Shown: positions 40,293 through 48,626, numbered from the stretch's first letter. The stretch: 64,000 nt of DNA from JBDHWI01 sp964590135 (GCA_964590135.1 CAZPVX010000024.1:4738-68737); one strand, 5' to 3'. Numbers and translations are program-made. Notes: generated by a model from the sequence alone, not told the origin.

Positions 40293-40883
40293 CTACTCAC
40301 CGTCTGCGCTCTTCGCAGCGCGATCGATGACTTCCTGCGCCACCTTGCTCATGGTGGTGCGACGTGAGCGCGCGGTCATCTGAATGTGATGATAGGCCTC
40401 TTCCTCGCTGATGCCGGTCTTCATCAAGATGCCCTTTGCGCGCTCGATCAACTTGCGAGCGGTGAGCTTCTCCTCCAACTCATCGACTTTTTCGTTCAAC
40501 TGGCGTTGATTGCTGAATTGTGCCAGTGCCACACGCATGGTTGTAATCAGATCGTCGCGTTTCACCGGTTTGGTCAGATAGCCCTGCACCGGCAATTCGG
40601 CTGCGCGGTCGAGCAGCGCGCTTTCATTGTAGGCAGTCAAAATAACGATGGGGATGGGGCGCTGGCGCAGGATTTCCGCTGCCGCATCCAAGCCATCGCG
40701 AAAGGGCATGCGAATGTCCAGCAAGGCGATGTCGGGTTGTTCGCGATGCGCCAGCGTCACGGCTTCCACGCCGTCAGCGGCGCTGTAAACCGTGTGTCCC
40801 AACTCGGTCAAAATGGTGCGCAGCCCCATGCGGATGATTGACTCATCGTCTGCAATCAACACGCGCAGATTCTTGTTGCTCAT
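40293..40883 (-). CDS. ANTAR-domain response regulator
   Basis: A 196-residue protein. The receiver domain (RVLIADDESIIRMGLRTIL) has the acidic pair at residues 12-13, the phospho-Asp D56 in LLDIRMP, a Thr in ILTAYNE and the Lys in YLTKPVKR. A short coiled coil leads to an ANTAR RNA-binding domain (about 130-185; GISEEEAYHHIQMTARSRRTTMSKVAQEVI). ANTAR regulators bind RNA hairpins in leaders to stop transcription termination. The ATG at 40883 fits the family. No partner kinase is adjacent. Confidence 0.92.
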   Translation of the reverse strand: MSNKNLRVLIADDESIIRMGLRTILTELGHTVYSAADGVEAVTLAHREQPDIALLDIRMPFRDGLDAAAEILRQRPIPIVILTAYNESALLDRAAELPVQGYLTKPVKRDDLITTMRVALAQFSNQRQLNEKVDELEEKLTARKLIERAKGILMKTGISEEEAYHHIQMTARSRRTTMSKVAQEVIDRAAKSADGE

Positions 40884-40974
40884 TGTGTGGTTCAACTCCA
40901 GATGTTGTGTCGAGGCCGGCGAGCAAGTGCTTCGCCGGCGTGGTGGCAGTGCCATCTCGTCGTGGAGTTGCGCG

Positions 40975-40980
40975 ATTATA
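40975..40980 (-). promoter_or_regulatory. -10 box of the ANTAR regulator gene
   Basis: On the minus strand TATAAT would start a transcript near 40968, giving a leader of about 85 bases that includes a GCCGGCGA/TCGCCGGC hairpin (40915-40939). Confidence 0.5.
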
Positions 40981-41014
40981 CTGACCTCGACGCACATCTA
41001 TGGGAATGCGCGCC

Positions 41015-42856
41015 TCACTTTTCGCGCACGATCGCCGGCAGGAACACGCTTTGTGATGCGTTGACAACCCTGAAGCTGCCGCCGGCCCATGCGCCACTGC
41101 CGAAGGCATTCGCTGCGCGCACGCGCCATTGATACGGCTGATCGCTCGCCGGCAGGCTGATCGCGCGCGTGGCGCCGTTCACCCATCCCAAATGCTGTGT
41201 GGATGTCAATGCGCCGCCGCTCACTTCAACCTCGAATTCATCGCCCTCGCCCCGCCACTGCAGCACCGTCGTTCCACTGAAGGTGATGCCGGCGTTCAGC
41301 GGCGATGTAAGCGTCGGCGTCATCGGCGCTGGCGGACATGCGTCAAAGCACGCGATGATCGAGGAGATGTCGCCAGACAATCCTGTCGCAAGCGTATTCA
41401 CATCATTCACATCGCTTGCGCCGGCCACGCGCCCGCAAGTGCCGCGCAGGTCTGGCTCGCTGCACAACACCACGCCCACGCCGGCGTCCACTTGCAAGGA
41501 GCGCGTCTTGTCATCGAAGTTCACGCTTGCAAGTTGGGTGATGGTCTGACTGCTGCTGAAAGCTGCGCCGGCACGATTTACACCATCGAACAAGGTGTAA
41601 TTCCCGGGTGGCGCGGGCTGCCAGTGTATGCGGCGCGTCGCCCAGATCGCGCCGGCGCCATTTGCTCGCACTTGCACGAACACCTCGTGGTTTTGCCAGG
41701 CTGCATCCAGGATAAAAGTTGTGCTCAGCGCGCTGGTGCTCACCTCGGTGATGGGTGTGCCACCGCTGGCGGTCTCGCTCACGCGCGCCGTGTAGCCGCT
41801 GAATGCGCAGCCACTTACTGCGCTCCAGGATGCTGTGATGGTTGTTGCGGTGATCGTCGCGCCTTCCGCCGGCGCCTGCATCGCAGGTGCGGCGCAGGTT
41901 GGCGCGCCATCATTTTGCGACGTGATCCATGCGCCGGGCGCAAGCGCGAGCCAGGCCGATTCATCGAAGTCAACCTGCGTGATGCTGCTGGCCGGCGGCC
42001 ATGGTGCGACGTTGGGGTTGGCCGGGTCGGTCCAGCTCGCGGGGATGGCGCTTGACGCCATGTAATGCAGGTGGGTGCCACAGGCGTAGCCGGTAGCGCC
42101 TTCCACGCCGATCTTCGCGCCGGCGCTGATCACATCACCCACCTGCACTGGCACGCTGTTGTATGCCAGATGCACATACCAACTGTATTCGTTCGTGGCA
42201 TGCCGAATCACGACGATATTGGCCTGCTTCCACACGGTGCTGAAGTTTGCGCCATCGCAGCTGCCGCTGCTGCTGCTCTTCTTGACGAAGATGACCGTGC
42301 CGGCTTTGCTCGCCACCACGTCTCCTGCCGCAGCCAGCCCCTGAATGTCGAAGTCGACCTGACCGGCATGGCCGCTGCCATCACGCTGTGCGACGAAGCC
42401 CTGCAAGCCTTTGCGCCAGGGCAGGCGATGGCCGGCCACATTGCTTGCAGCAAGGGGATGCGCGCCGGCGACAGGCGGCGCGAGGAAGTCTTTGGTGGCT
42501 TGGTCAAGCAGCGTCGCCGGCATCTGCGCCAGCACTGCGTTGAATGCGGCTGCGTTCTGTGGCGACCCGATCGTAACGACCCAGGCAGCATCGACGAAGG
42601 TCGCAACCATTGGCACAAAGCTGTGTGATGGCTGACTGGCGTTGCGCAAGGCCGGTGTGGCAATGGCATAGGCCCACGCGCCGGAGATTCCTGTTTCACC
42701 GAGAGTGTAAATCTCGCCGGCAGATTGTTGGTTGATGGCGTCGAGCGCGGCGATGAATGCCGGCGTGGGGTCGGGCGGTTGTGCGTGTGCGGCGGTTGGG
42801 TGCGTGAGCAGCGAGCAGCACAGCGCCAGCGTGAGCAGGCTGGTGAAGATGCGCAT
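41015..42856 (-). CDS. Secreted M23-family peptidase with beta-rich C-terminal domains
   Basis: A 613-residue exported protein. Residues 1-26 are a signal peptide (MRIFTSLLTLALCCSLL, AHAQ cleavage). The central domain matches LytM/M23 zinc peptidases: HAGQVDFDI and GTHLHY carry the metal ligands, and HLAYNSVPVQVGDVISAGAKIG is the conserved middle part. After that come an FN3-like region, a crystallin-like module (VVLCSEPDLRGTC) and a second beta domain. The protein ends in VFLPAIVREK. It probably cuts peptidoglycan or a surface protein. Confidence 0.8.
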   Translation of the reverse strand: MRIFTSLLTLALCCSLLTHPTAAHAQPPDPTPAFIAALDAINQQSAGEIYTLGETGISGAWAYAIATPALRNASQPSHSFVPMVATFVDAAWVVTIGSPQNAAAFNAVLAQMPATLLDQATKDFLAPPVAGAHPLAASNVAGHRLPWRKGLQGFVAQRDGSGHAGQVDFDIQGLAAAGDVVASKAGTVIFVKKSSSSGSCDGANFSTVWKQANIVVIRHATNEYSWYVHLAYNSVPVQVGDVISAGAKIGVEGATGYACGTHLHYMASSAIPASWTDPANPNVAPWPPASSITQVDFDESAWLALAPGAWITSQNDGAPTCAAPAMQAPAEGATITATTITASWSAVSGCAFSGYTARVSETASGGTPITEVSTSALSTTFILDAAWQNHEVFVQVRANGAGAIWATRRIHWQPAPPGNYTLFDGVNRAGAAFSSSQTITQLASVNFDDKTRSLQVDAGVGVVLCSEPDLRGTCGRVAGASDVNDVNTLATGLSGDISSIIACFDACPPAPMTPTLTSPLNAGITFSGTTVLQWRGEGDEFEVEVSGGALTSTQHLGWVNGATRAISLPASDQPYQWRVRAANAFGSGAWAGGSFRVVNASQSVFLPAIVREK

Positions 42857-42916
42857 TCACCAACCAAACTAATCAATTTTGCAAAGTCATGCTTGCTTTA
42901 TCTTGTTCGAATGACA

Positions 42917-42943
42917 AACGCTCGCTGGCGTAGGGCGAGCGTT
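42917..42943 (-). terminator. Terminator of the F420 operon
   Basis: AACGCTCGC pairs with GCGAGCGTT; in the leftward direction it runs into TTTGTC. It overlaps the nitroreductase stop codon and separates it from the M23 gene. Confidence 0.6.
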
Positions 42944-43526
42944 ATTCTGCCACCCACACCCGCACTTCATCCAGACGCCGGCGGCCGCGCGCCTTGCCGC
43001 CATCGGCTGGAAAGCCAATCGTCAGCAGTGCCTGTGGCTCCCAATCCGTCGGCAGACCCAGCGTCTGCACGACGACCTCTGGGCAGAACAGCGGCGCGCA
43101 CATCCAGCACGCGCCGATCCCCAACTCGGTTGCCTTCAGTAATATGTTTTGCAGCGCTGCGGCGACAGCCTGGCCGGCCATCCATCGCTCGGCAGTGTTG
43201 CGCTGGGCATCGGGATACACATCCATGTCGCACATCGTCAAGCATGCGAGAACGCACACCGGCGCGCTGGTGATGCGCTGGTGCGAGCGCGCCACGTCTT
43301 TCTGAATCATGTCTGCCGGCGCGCCATCGGCCTGTAGATCGCTGCGCAGTTGCGCACCCATCGCAGTTGCCAGCCGTGAGCGCGCATCACCCATCACGAC
43401 GGCAAAGCGCCATGGCTGGCGATTGTGTGGCGAGGGGGCGAGTGTGCCGGCCTCGATCAACGCGTCGATCAGCTCGCGCGGCACGGGCTGATCGGTGTAG
43501 CGCCGAATCATGCGTCGTTCAGCCAT
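42942..43526 (-). CDS. Nitroreductase family protein (FbiB C-terminal-like)
   Basis: A 194-residue flavin-dependent nitroreductase. RRMIRRYTDQPVPRELIDALIEAGTLAPSPHNRQPWRF is the family FMN-binding start, and GIGACWMCAPLFCPE and PQALLTIGFPA follow. It starts within the last 8 bases of cofE. In actinobacterial FbiB the same order, CofE then a nitroreductase domain, exists as a fusion in which the second domain reduces dehydro-F420. A role in F420 maturation is therefore likely. Confidence 0.85.
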   Translation of the reverse strand: MAERRMIRRYTDQPVPRELIDALIEAGTLAPSPHNRQPWRFAVVMGDARSRLATAMGAQLRSDLQADGAPADMIQKDVARSHQRITSAPVCVLACLTMCDMDVYPDAQRNTAERWMAGQAVAAALQNILLKATELGIGACWMCAPLFCPEVVVQTLGLPTDWEPQALLTIGFPADGGKARGRRRLDEVRVWVAE

Positions 43527-44346
43527 ACAAATCTGACTTTGGCGCGCGGATGATTTCGGCGGCGGAGCCGTCGCGCTGCGTGAAGGTGAGGCCGCGCAGC
43601 AGAACCGCCGGCACACCCTCTGCCGCCTGTCCCATTAGTAGCGTTGCAGCGCTCGCGACCATGTCGGCCAGGCCGATCTCGGTGTGCTGCAGGCGAAAAC
43701 CAAACAAATCAGCACGGCCGCGCCAGTCTTCCACGCCGGGCATGCCGGCGACACCAACCGCCACCCCGACTGTGCCGATGCGGTGTGGCCGGCCATGACT
43801 ATCGACAATCACCACCGGCAGGCGCACACCCAGGCGCATTTCCAGTTTCATCAGCAGGTCGCACGCGCTTGCATCGGGATCCTGTGGCATCAGCAAAATG
43901 GCATCTGGGTCAGTCGCGACATTTGAATGATCGATGGCGGCATTCGCCGAGACGAAGCCGAGCCGGTGGCGGGTGATCAGCACATTTGGCCCCATCCGTG
44001 AGATGCCGGTCGATTCGCGCAGGATCACTTCGACCAGGCGCGGGTCTTTGTTTGTGATGCCGGCGACTTCGATGGCTTGCGCGCTCGGTGTCACATCGCG
44101 CAGGTTCATGAAGCGCCCCTCTGCCTTCGACACAATCTTCGACGTGACGACCAGGGCGTCGCCGGCAATAGGTTGCAGCGGCTGCAGCGCGCTGGCCAGC
44201 ATCGCTGCCAGATCGTCGCCGGGCTGGATGATGGGCAGGTCGGCGAGAGGAATTAGCTGAATCAATTTTTTTGAATGCAGGAAGTTGACTTGCGATCGCT
44301 GCGGCGCAGCCTGACAAGGCACGAGCATCATATTGCAATTCAACAT
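43519..44346 (-). CDS. cofE: Coenzyme F420-0:L-glutamate ligase
   Basis: A 275-residue protein of the CofE/FbiB N-terminal family. QLIPLADLPIIQPGDDLAAML, GDALVVTSKIVSKAEGR, ITNKDPRLVEVILRES, ILITRHRLGFVSANAAIDHSN-type and VVIVDSHGRPHRIGTVGVAVG blocks are all present. It adds glutamates to F420-0. The start is uncertain: the ATG at 44346 lies 12 bases after npdG and has no Shine-Dalgarno, and the first 20 residues look non-homologous, so a later non-ATG start is possible. Confidence 0.9.
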   Translation of the reverse strand: MLNCNMMLVPCQAAPQRSQVNFLHSKKLIQLIPLADLPIIQPGDDLAAMLASALQPLQPIAGDALVVTSKIVSKAEGRFMNLRDVTPSAQAIEVAGITNKDPRLVEVILRESTGISRMGPNVLITRHRLGFVSANAAIDHSNVATDPDAILLMPQDPDASACDLLMKLEMRLGVRLPVVIVDSHGRPHRIGTVGVAVGVAGMPGVEDWRGRADLFGFRLQHTEIGLADMVASAATLLMGQAAEGVPAVLLRGLTFTQRDGSAAEIIRAPKSDLYG

Positions 44347-44358
44347 TCGGTAGTTGGA

Positions 44359-45006
44359 TTATGCGCCGGTGATGCGAATGCCAGCGCCTTTCACCTTGTG
44401 GCGCTTGTTGATGCCGAGCAAAATGGGCGTGAGGCCTTCGATGATGACGGCGTTGTCGAGCGGGCCGGCATCCCACGATTTCATGCCGGCGTCCTTTACC
44501 AGCGCCATGCCGGCTTGTTTTGCGCCCTCGTCATCGCTGCATACCAGCACATCGCAATCGATGGCGGCATCCAGCTTTTTGAGGTGCGTGGCCGAGATGT
44601 TTTGAAATGCCGCGACGACCTTCACACCATCGCCGAGCAGCATCTGCGCTTCCTTCGCCGCCGAGCCGCCGGCCGGCACCATCACGCGCAGAAAATCATC
44701 CGGGTTCATCGGCACGGTCACGTCCACCAGCACCTTGCCCTGCAATGCGCCCTTCAGGTCGGAGAGGGTGTGCTTGTGCGCGCTGTAGGGCACCGTCAAC
44801 ACTGCGACCTCTGCGTGCTGTGCGGCGCTTGCATTGTCTGCGCCGGCGATCTTCGTCTCACCAAGCATCAAATTCAACTCTTCAGCCACGCGCAGCGCCT
44901 TCTCGGCATCGCGCGAGCCGATCACCACTTCATGGCCGGCATGCGCCCAGCGCAGCGCCAGCCCCGACCCTTCCTTGCCGGTCCCGCCCAAAACTGCGAT
45001 CTTCAT
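44359..45006 (-). CDS. npdG: NADPH-dependent F420 reductase
   Basis: A 215-residue Rossmann-fold enzyme. KIAVLGGTGKEGSGLALRWAHAGHEVVIGSRDAEKA is the NpdG/F420:NADP oxidoreductase N-terminus with the SRD that selects NADP, and VLVDVTVPMNPDDFL and GADVLVCSDDEGAK-type segments follow. It equilibrates F420H2 and NADPH. AAGGAG upstream of the ATG is an ideal ribosome binding site. It is the first gene of the operon npdG-cofE-nitroreductase. Confidence 0.9.
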   Translation of the reverse strand: MKIAVLGGTGKEGSGLALRWAHAGHEVVIGSRDAEKALRVAEELNLMLGETKIAGADNASAAQHAEVAVLTVPYSAHKHTLSDLKGALQGKVLVDVTVPMNPDDFLRVMVPAGGSAAKEAQMLLGDGVKVVAAFQNISATHLKKLDAAIDCDVLVCSDDEGAKQAGMALVKDAGMKSWDAGPLDNAVIIEGLTPILLGINKRHKVKGAGIRITGA

Positions 45007-45173
45007 CGTTCTCCTTGTCACGCTTGAATCTGATATGCCTGTCCGTTGATGATGCAAATCATACCGTTGAGCAAGAGAACCTCGCTCACATGAATTTCTA
45101 ACGCAGCTTAGTAGAATAGCCTGCGAGAAGCAATTCAAACCAGTAAGCACAGTTGTAAACATGGAGGCAGAAA

Positions 45174-45587
45174 ATGGCATACGGACCTGTTGAACTTGTT
45201 GTCATCAAATTCCCCGGCAACCAGTTCAAAGGCGAAATCGTCCCCGAGTTGAAGAAGCTCGTCGATGCAGACACTGTTCACATCATCGATATTCTGTTCG
45301 TAAAGAAGGACAGCGCCGGCAATGTGCTGGTGTTGGAGATCAATGATGTGGATGACGAAACGAACGAGTCGTTCGGCCCGCTTCTTAGCGGCCTGGCCGG
45401 CATCCTCAGCGAAGAGGACGCGAAGGCGTGGGCGGCTGCGATGGAGCCGAATTCATCTGTCGCGATGATGTTGTTCGAGAATACCTGGGCTGCGCCGTTC
45501 ATGAACGCGGTGCGCAGCGCCAGCGGCGAAGTGTTGTTGAATGAGCGCATTCCACACAGCGTCATTGAGGAATTGGAAGCGGCCTAG
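45174..45587 (+). CDS. DUF6325 family protein
   Basis: A 137-residue cytoplasmic protein with the pattern of DUF6325/DUF1269 proteins: MAYGPVELVVIKFPGNQFKGEI at the start, VHIIDILFVKKDSAGNVLVLE in the middle and an alpha-helical second half. The function is unknown. AGGAGGCA-like sequence (GGAGG) before the ATG gives a clear start. The next gene, a SHOCT protein, follows after 38 bases, and the two often occur together. Confidence 0.75.
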   Translation: MAYGPVELVVIKFPGNQFKGEIVPELKKLVDADTVHIIDILFVKKDSAGNVLVLEINDVDDETNESFGPLLSGLAGILSEEDAKAWAAAMEPNSSVAMMLFENTWAAPFMNAVRSASGEVLLNERIPHSVIEELEAA

Positions 45588-45625
45588 CCCGCCAGATTGT
45601 GTCAGGGCACAAGGAGAGAATCACA

Positions 45626-46009
45626 ATGCCAAGAAGAGTCGTAGTTGCACCCCCGCGCAGAGGCCCCGGATTGATCGGCACGATGGCGCGCACGGCCGTA
45701 ATTGCCGGCACAGCCACTGCAACGGCGAATGCCGTGAATAGCCGGCAGGCGGCCGGGCAGCAGGCCGCCGCGCAGCAACAGGCCGCACAACAGCAATTAG
45801 CTGCACAGCAGGCGCAGATTGAGGCGTTGCAGGCGCAGCAGTTGCAAGCGCAGATTGCCGCGCAGCAGGCGCCGGCGCAGGTGGCCGCGCCAACGGGCTT
45901 GACTGATGAGAAAATCGCCCAACTGAAGAAGTTGGCTGAATTGCAGCAGGCCGGCATCCTCACCGAAGAGGAATTCGCCACGCAGAAGGCGCGCATCCTC
46001 GGCAGTTAG
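45626..46009 (+). CDS. SHOCT domain-containing protein
   Basis: A 127-residue protein. An N-terminal basic segment with a short hydrophobic Ala/Thr stretch (residues about 14-35) is followed by a long Gln/Ala-rich coiled coil (AAQQQAAQQQ) and a C-terminal SHOCT helix pair (IAQLKKLAELQQAGILTEEEFATQKARIL). SHOCT domains are small oligomerisation modules of unknown detailed role. AAGGAGAG precedes the ATG at 45626. A terminator follows. Confidence 0.85.
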   Translation: MPRRVVVAPPRRGPGLIGTMARTAVIAGTATATANAVNSRQAAGQQAAAQQQAAQQQLAAQQAQIEALQAQQLQAQIAAQQAPAQVAAPTGLTDEKIAQLKKLAELQQAGILTEEEFATQKARILGS

Positions 46010-46042
46010 CCGAGCTATTGCTGGGCAACACTCGCCAATCTG

Positions 46043-46077
46043 ACCTCGCAGGGTTTCAAAACCTTGCGAGGTTTTTT
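46043..46077 (+). terminator. Rho-independent terminator after the SHOCT gene
   Basis: ACCTCGCAGGGTTT pairs with AAAACCTTGCGAGGT (one wobble), followed by TTTTT. It resembles the clpP terminator in sequence. Confidence 0.85.
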
Positions 46078-46090
46078 CTGCCAGCCGCCT

Positions 46091-47071
46091 TCATTCATGA
46101 AATGCCCGCTCAATCACGTCTTCAATGGGCGGATCTGCGATCGTCAGGTCGAGCACGGGCTGCTCAGCCAGCAGGCGCGCAGTGATCGCCGGCGTGTCCT
46201 CGGCCTTTACCTGCAACATCACCTTGCCCTCGTCCTCGCTCGGCATCACCAGACCATATGCGCTCATGTCGCACGACTGACATTCGGCCAACGACACGCC
46301 GATGAGTTTGTAAGGCGCGATGCGATGTGAAAGGTCGGTGATGGCGCCGTCGTATCTCAACTGACCGTGATGGATGATGATGATGCGCTCGCACAGCGCA
46401 GTCACATCGGCCATGTAGTGGCTGGTCAGAATAATCGTTGCGCCACTGCGCTGGTTGTATGCCTTCAGGAAGTTGCGAATGCGCACCTGTGCGCCAATGT
46501 CGAGGCCAATGGTCGGCTCATCGAGAAACAGCACCTGTGGCCTGTGCAGCAGCGCGGCAGCCAGCTCGCACTTCATGCGCTCGCCGAGCGACAGGTTGCG
46601 CACCGGCTTGCGGATGATCGGCGATAGCTCCAGCAACTCATCCAGCTCTTTCAGCGTTGCCTTGTACTCGTCATCGGGGATGCGGTAGATCGCCTTGTTG
46701 AGCAGGAATGAATCGGCGGCGGGAATGTCCCACGAGAGCCGGTTGCGCTGGCCCATGACGAGTGTGATGCTGCGCAGGTAATCGTTGTTGCGCTGCCAGG
46801 GCGTGAAGCCCAGCACGTTGGCCTTGCCGGCGGTGGGGTGGAGCAGCCCCGACAGCATCTTCAGCGTAGTGGTTTTGCCGGCGCCGTTTGGCCCCAGGAA
46901 GCCAACTACTTCGCCTCTGCCGATGCGAAAGCTCACGTTCTGCACAGCTTTCACATCCTTGAAAGTGCGCTTGAAAAAGCCCTTGACCGATGCGGAGAAG
47001 CCGCCCTCGCGGTCGGTGACTTTGTAAGTCTTGCTCAGCTTTTCGACCACGATGGGATCGGTTGAAGTCAT
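46091..47071 (-). CDS. ABC transporter ATP-binding protein
   Basis: A 326-residue ABC ATPase. Walker A GPNGAGKTT, the Q-loop VMGQRNRLSW, the signature NLSLGERMKCELAAALLHRP, Walker B VLFLDEPTIGLD and the switch His in LTSHYMAD are intact. The length and the C-terminal DUF4162-like extension fit the ABC-2 exporters with a separate permease. No permease gene is adjacent in the window, so a downstream partner must lie elsewhere. The ATG at 47071 has a TATAAT six bases upstream, giving a leaderless mRNA. Confidence 0.92.
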   Translation of the reverse strand: MTSTDPIVVEKLSKTYKVTDREGGFSASVKGFFKRTFKDVKAVQNVSFRIGRGEVVGFLGPNGAGKTTTLKMLSGLLHPTAGKANVLGFTPWQRNNDYLRSITLVMGQRNRLSWDIPAADSFLLNKAIYRIPDDEYKATLKELDELLELSPIIRKPVRNLSLGERMKCELAAALLHRPQVLFLDEPTIGLDIGAQVRIRNFLKAYNQRSGATIILTSHYMADVTALCERIIIIHHGQLRYDGAITDLSHRIAPYKLIGVSLAECQSCDMSAYGLVMPSEDEGKVMLQVKAEDTPAITARLLAEQPVLDLTIADPPIEDVIERAFHE

Positions 47072-47077
47072 GCGATG

Positions 47078-47083
47078 ATTATA
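47078..47083 (-). promoter_or_regulatory. -10 box of the ABC ATPase gene (leaderless start)
   Basis: On the minus strand TATAAT ends 6 bases before the ATG at 47071. It overlaps the region just before the divergent pantothenate kinase gene. Confidence 0.6.
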
Positions 47084-47095
47084 GGTGGAGCAACC

Positions 47096-47923
47096 ATGCA
47101 AGCAGCGATTGATTTCGGCCTGACGAACATCGATGTCGTCATCGCGACGCATCCCTTTGACGGGCAGATTGAGCGATCGGCGTTGGCGCCAAGCCGCCGG
47201 CGCGTGGATGAGGCGCAACTGCGCCGCGCGCTCGACGCCCTCAGCAGCACCCCGCGTGACTTCGACCGCGTCTGCGTCACCGGCGGCCAGCATCGCAGGC
47301 TGCCAGATGAAATTGACGGCGTGCCAATCGTAAAGGTCGGTGAGATCGATGCGATTGGGCGCGGCGGGCTGGCACTGGCCGGCGCACAAGAGGCGCTGGT
47401 GGTAAGCGCCGGCTCCGGCACTGCGATGATCGCCGCGCGGCAAAGCGGTTGCCATCACGTCACTGGCAGCGCCGTCGGCGGTGGCACGCTGCTCGGCCTG
47501 TGCCGGCTGCTCATCGGCACGAGCGACCCGCAGGCAATCAACGACTTCGCGCTGCGCGGAGACTCCAACAAGGTCGATCTTACATTGATCGAGGCGACAG
47601 GCGGCGCCATTGGCCGGTTGCCGAAGGACGCCAATGCGGTGAATTTCGGTCGCATCGCCTCGCTCGATGAGGATGCGATGCACACGCTTTCACGCGAAGA
47701 CCGCGCTGCCGGCGTCGCTGTGCTGGTCGGGCAGGTCATCGCCGTCATTGCCATCAACGCTGCGAAGGCCGAGGGGCTGGACAAGATTGTGGTGGTCGGC
47801 CATCTGGTCGATCTGTTGTGCATGCGGCAGGTGTTGAGCACGGTTGCCGGCTACTACGACGCAGACATCAGCGTGCCGGCGATGCCCGGCTTTGCCACCG
47901 CGCTTGGCGCGCTGCTAGCATAG
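47096..47923 (+). CDS. Type II pantothenate kinase-like protein
   Basis: A 275-residue protein of the Fumble/type II PanK fold. AIDFGLTNIDVVIAT (phosphate 1), VVSAGSGTAMIAA and GGGTLLGLCRLLIGT are the ATP-binding and glycine-rich blocks, and the C-terminal VVVGHLVDLLCMRQVL follows. It probably phosphorylates pantothenate or a related substrate in coenzyme A synthesis. The ATG at 47096 with GGTGGAG upstream is preferred to one at 47075, which would overlap the promoter of the divergent ATPase gene. Confidence 0.75.
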   Translation: MQAAIDFGLTNIDVVIATHPFDGQIERSALAPSRRRVDEAQLRRALDALSSTPRDFDRVCVTGGQHRRLPDEIDGVPIVKVGEIDAIGRGGLALAGAQEALVVSAGSGTAMIAARQSGCHHVTGSAVGGGTLLGLCRLLIGTSDPQAINDFALRGDSNKVDLTLIEATGGAIGRLPKDANAVNFGRIASLDEDAMHTLSREDRAAGVAVLVGQVIAVIAINAAKAEGLDKIVVVGHLVDLLCMRQVLSTVAGYYDADISVPAMPGFATALGALLA

Positions 47924-47929
47924 TTACGG

Positions 47930-47935
47930 TATACT
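47930..47935 (+). promoter_or_regulatory. -10 box of tRNA-Thr
   Basis: TATACT lies 11 bases before the tRNA gene and just after the kinase stop. Confidence 0.6.
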
Positions 47936-47946
47936 CTAGGTCTCGC

Positions 47947-48019
47947 GCTACCTTAGCTCAATCGGCAGAGCAATCGCTTCGTAAGCGATAGGTTTCGGGT
48001 TCAACTCCCGAAGGTAGCT
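47947..48019 (+). tRNA. tRNA-Thr (CGT anticodon)
   Basis: Acceptor GCTACCT pairs with AGGTAGC, followed by discriminator T. The D arm (TAGCTCAATCGGCAGAGCA), the anticodon stem-loop TCGCTTCGTAAGCGA with CGT, and the T arm TCGGGTTCAACTCCCGA fold normally. The 3' CCA is not encoded. A terminator follows. Confidence 0.95.
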
Positions 48020-48023
48020 AGCC

Positions 48024-48062
48024 AAGGGTCGAGGTGCTTGCAGCAGCACTTCGACCCTTTTG
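48024..48062 (+). terminator. Rho-independent terminator of tRNA-Thr
   Basis: AAGGGTCGAGGTGCT pairs with AGCACTTCGACCCTT, then TTTT. It also lies just beyond the stop of the convergent moaB gene. Confidence 0.85.
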
Positions 48063-48584
48063 CTATCGCGCCACTTCCCACGCCAGATGCTGAATCTCCG
48101 GCATGATCAGTTTGTCCATCGCCACCTGCACCGCATTGGGCGAGCCGGGCATGCTCATGATCACGCGGCCGCGAAAGACGCCGGCGGTCGCGCGTGAGAG
48201 CATCGCCGCTGCGCCGACTTCGCTGTAGCTCAACATGCGAAAAAGCTCGCCGAAGCCAGGCATGGTCTTCTCCAGCTTGCGCGCAATCACGTCGTAGGTC
48301 GTGTCGCGCGGGGCGATGCCAGTGCCGCCGGTGAACAGCACCAGCCGCGCTTCGGTCTCGCCGGTGATCTGGTCGAGCAGGTCGCCGATCTGCGCCGGCT
48401 CATCCTTCACGATGGCGCGGAAGACCACTTCGTGGCCGGCGCTCATGATGCGATCCGCGATCAGGTCGCCGCCGCTGTCGTTCTCGCGCGTGCGCGTGTC
48501 GCTCACGGTGATGATGGCCACCTTCACCGGCCCTTGTTTTGCCGCGATCTGGCGATGCTGCTCTGTCGATTGGCTGCTGCTCAT
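48063..48584 (-). CDS. moaB: Molybdenum cofactor biosynthesis protein (MoaB/MogA family)
   Basis: A 173-residue MPT-binding-domain protein. VKVAIITVSDTRTRENDSGGDLIADRI opens the fold, LVLFTGGTGIAPRDTT is the signature and PGSPNAVQVAMDKLIMPEI closes it. Family members adenylylate molybdopterin before metal insertion. The length is that of MoaB rather than MogA fusions. No other Mo cofactor gene is nearby. Confidence 0.9.
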   Translation of the reverse strand: MSSSQSTEQHRQIAAKQGPVKVAIITVSDTRTRENDSGGDLIADRIMSAGHEVVFRAIVKDEPAQIGDLLDQITGETEARLVLFTGGTGIAPRDTTYDVIARKLEKTMPGFGELFRMLSYSEVGAAAMLSRATAGVFRGRVIMSMPGSPNAVQVAMDKLIMPEIQHLAWEVAR

Positions 48585-48626
48585 GGGCGTGATTGTAACG
48601 AAAAGGATTGCATCGCTAACAGGAAC

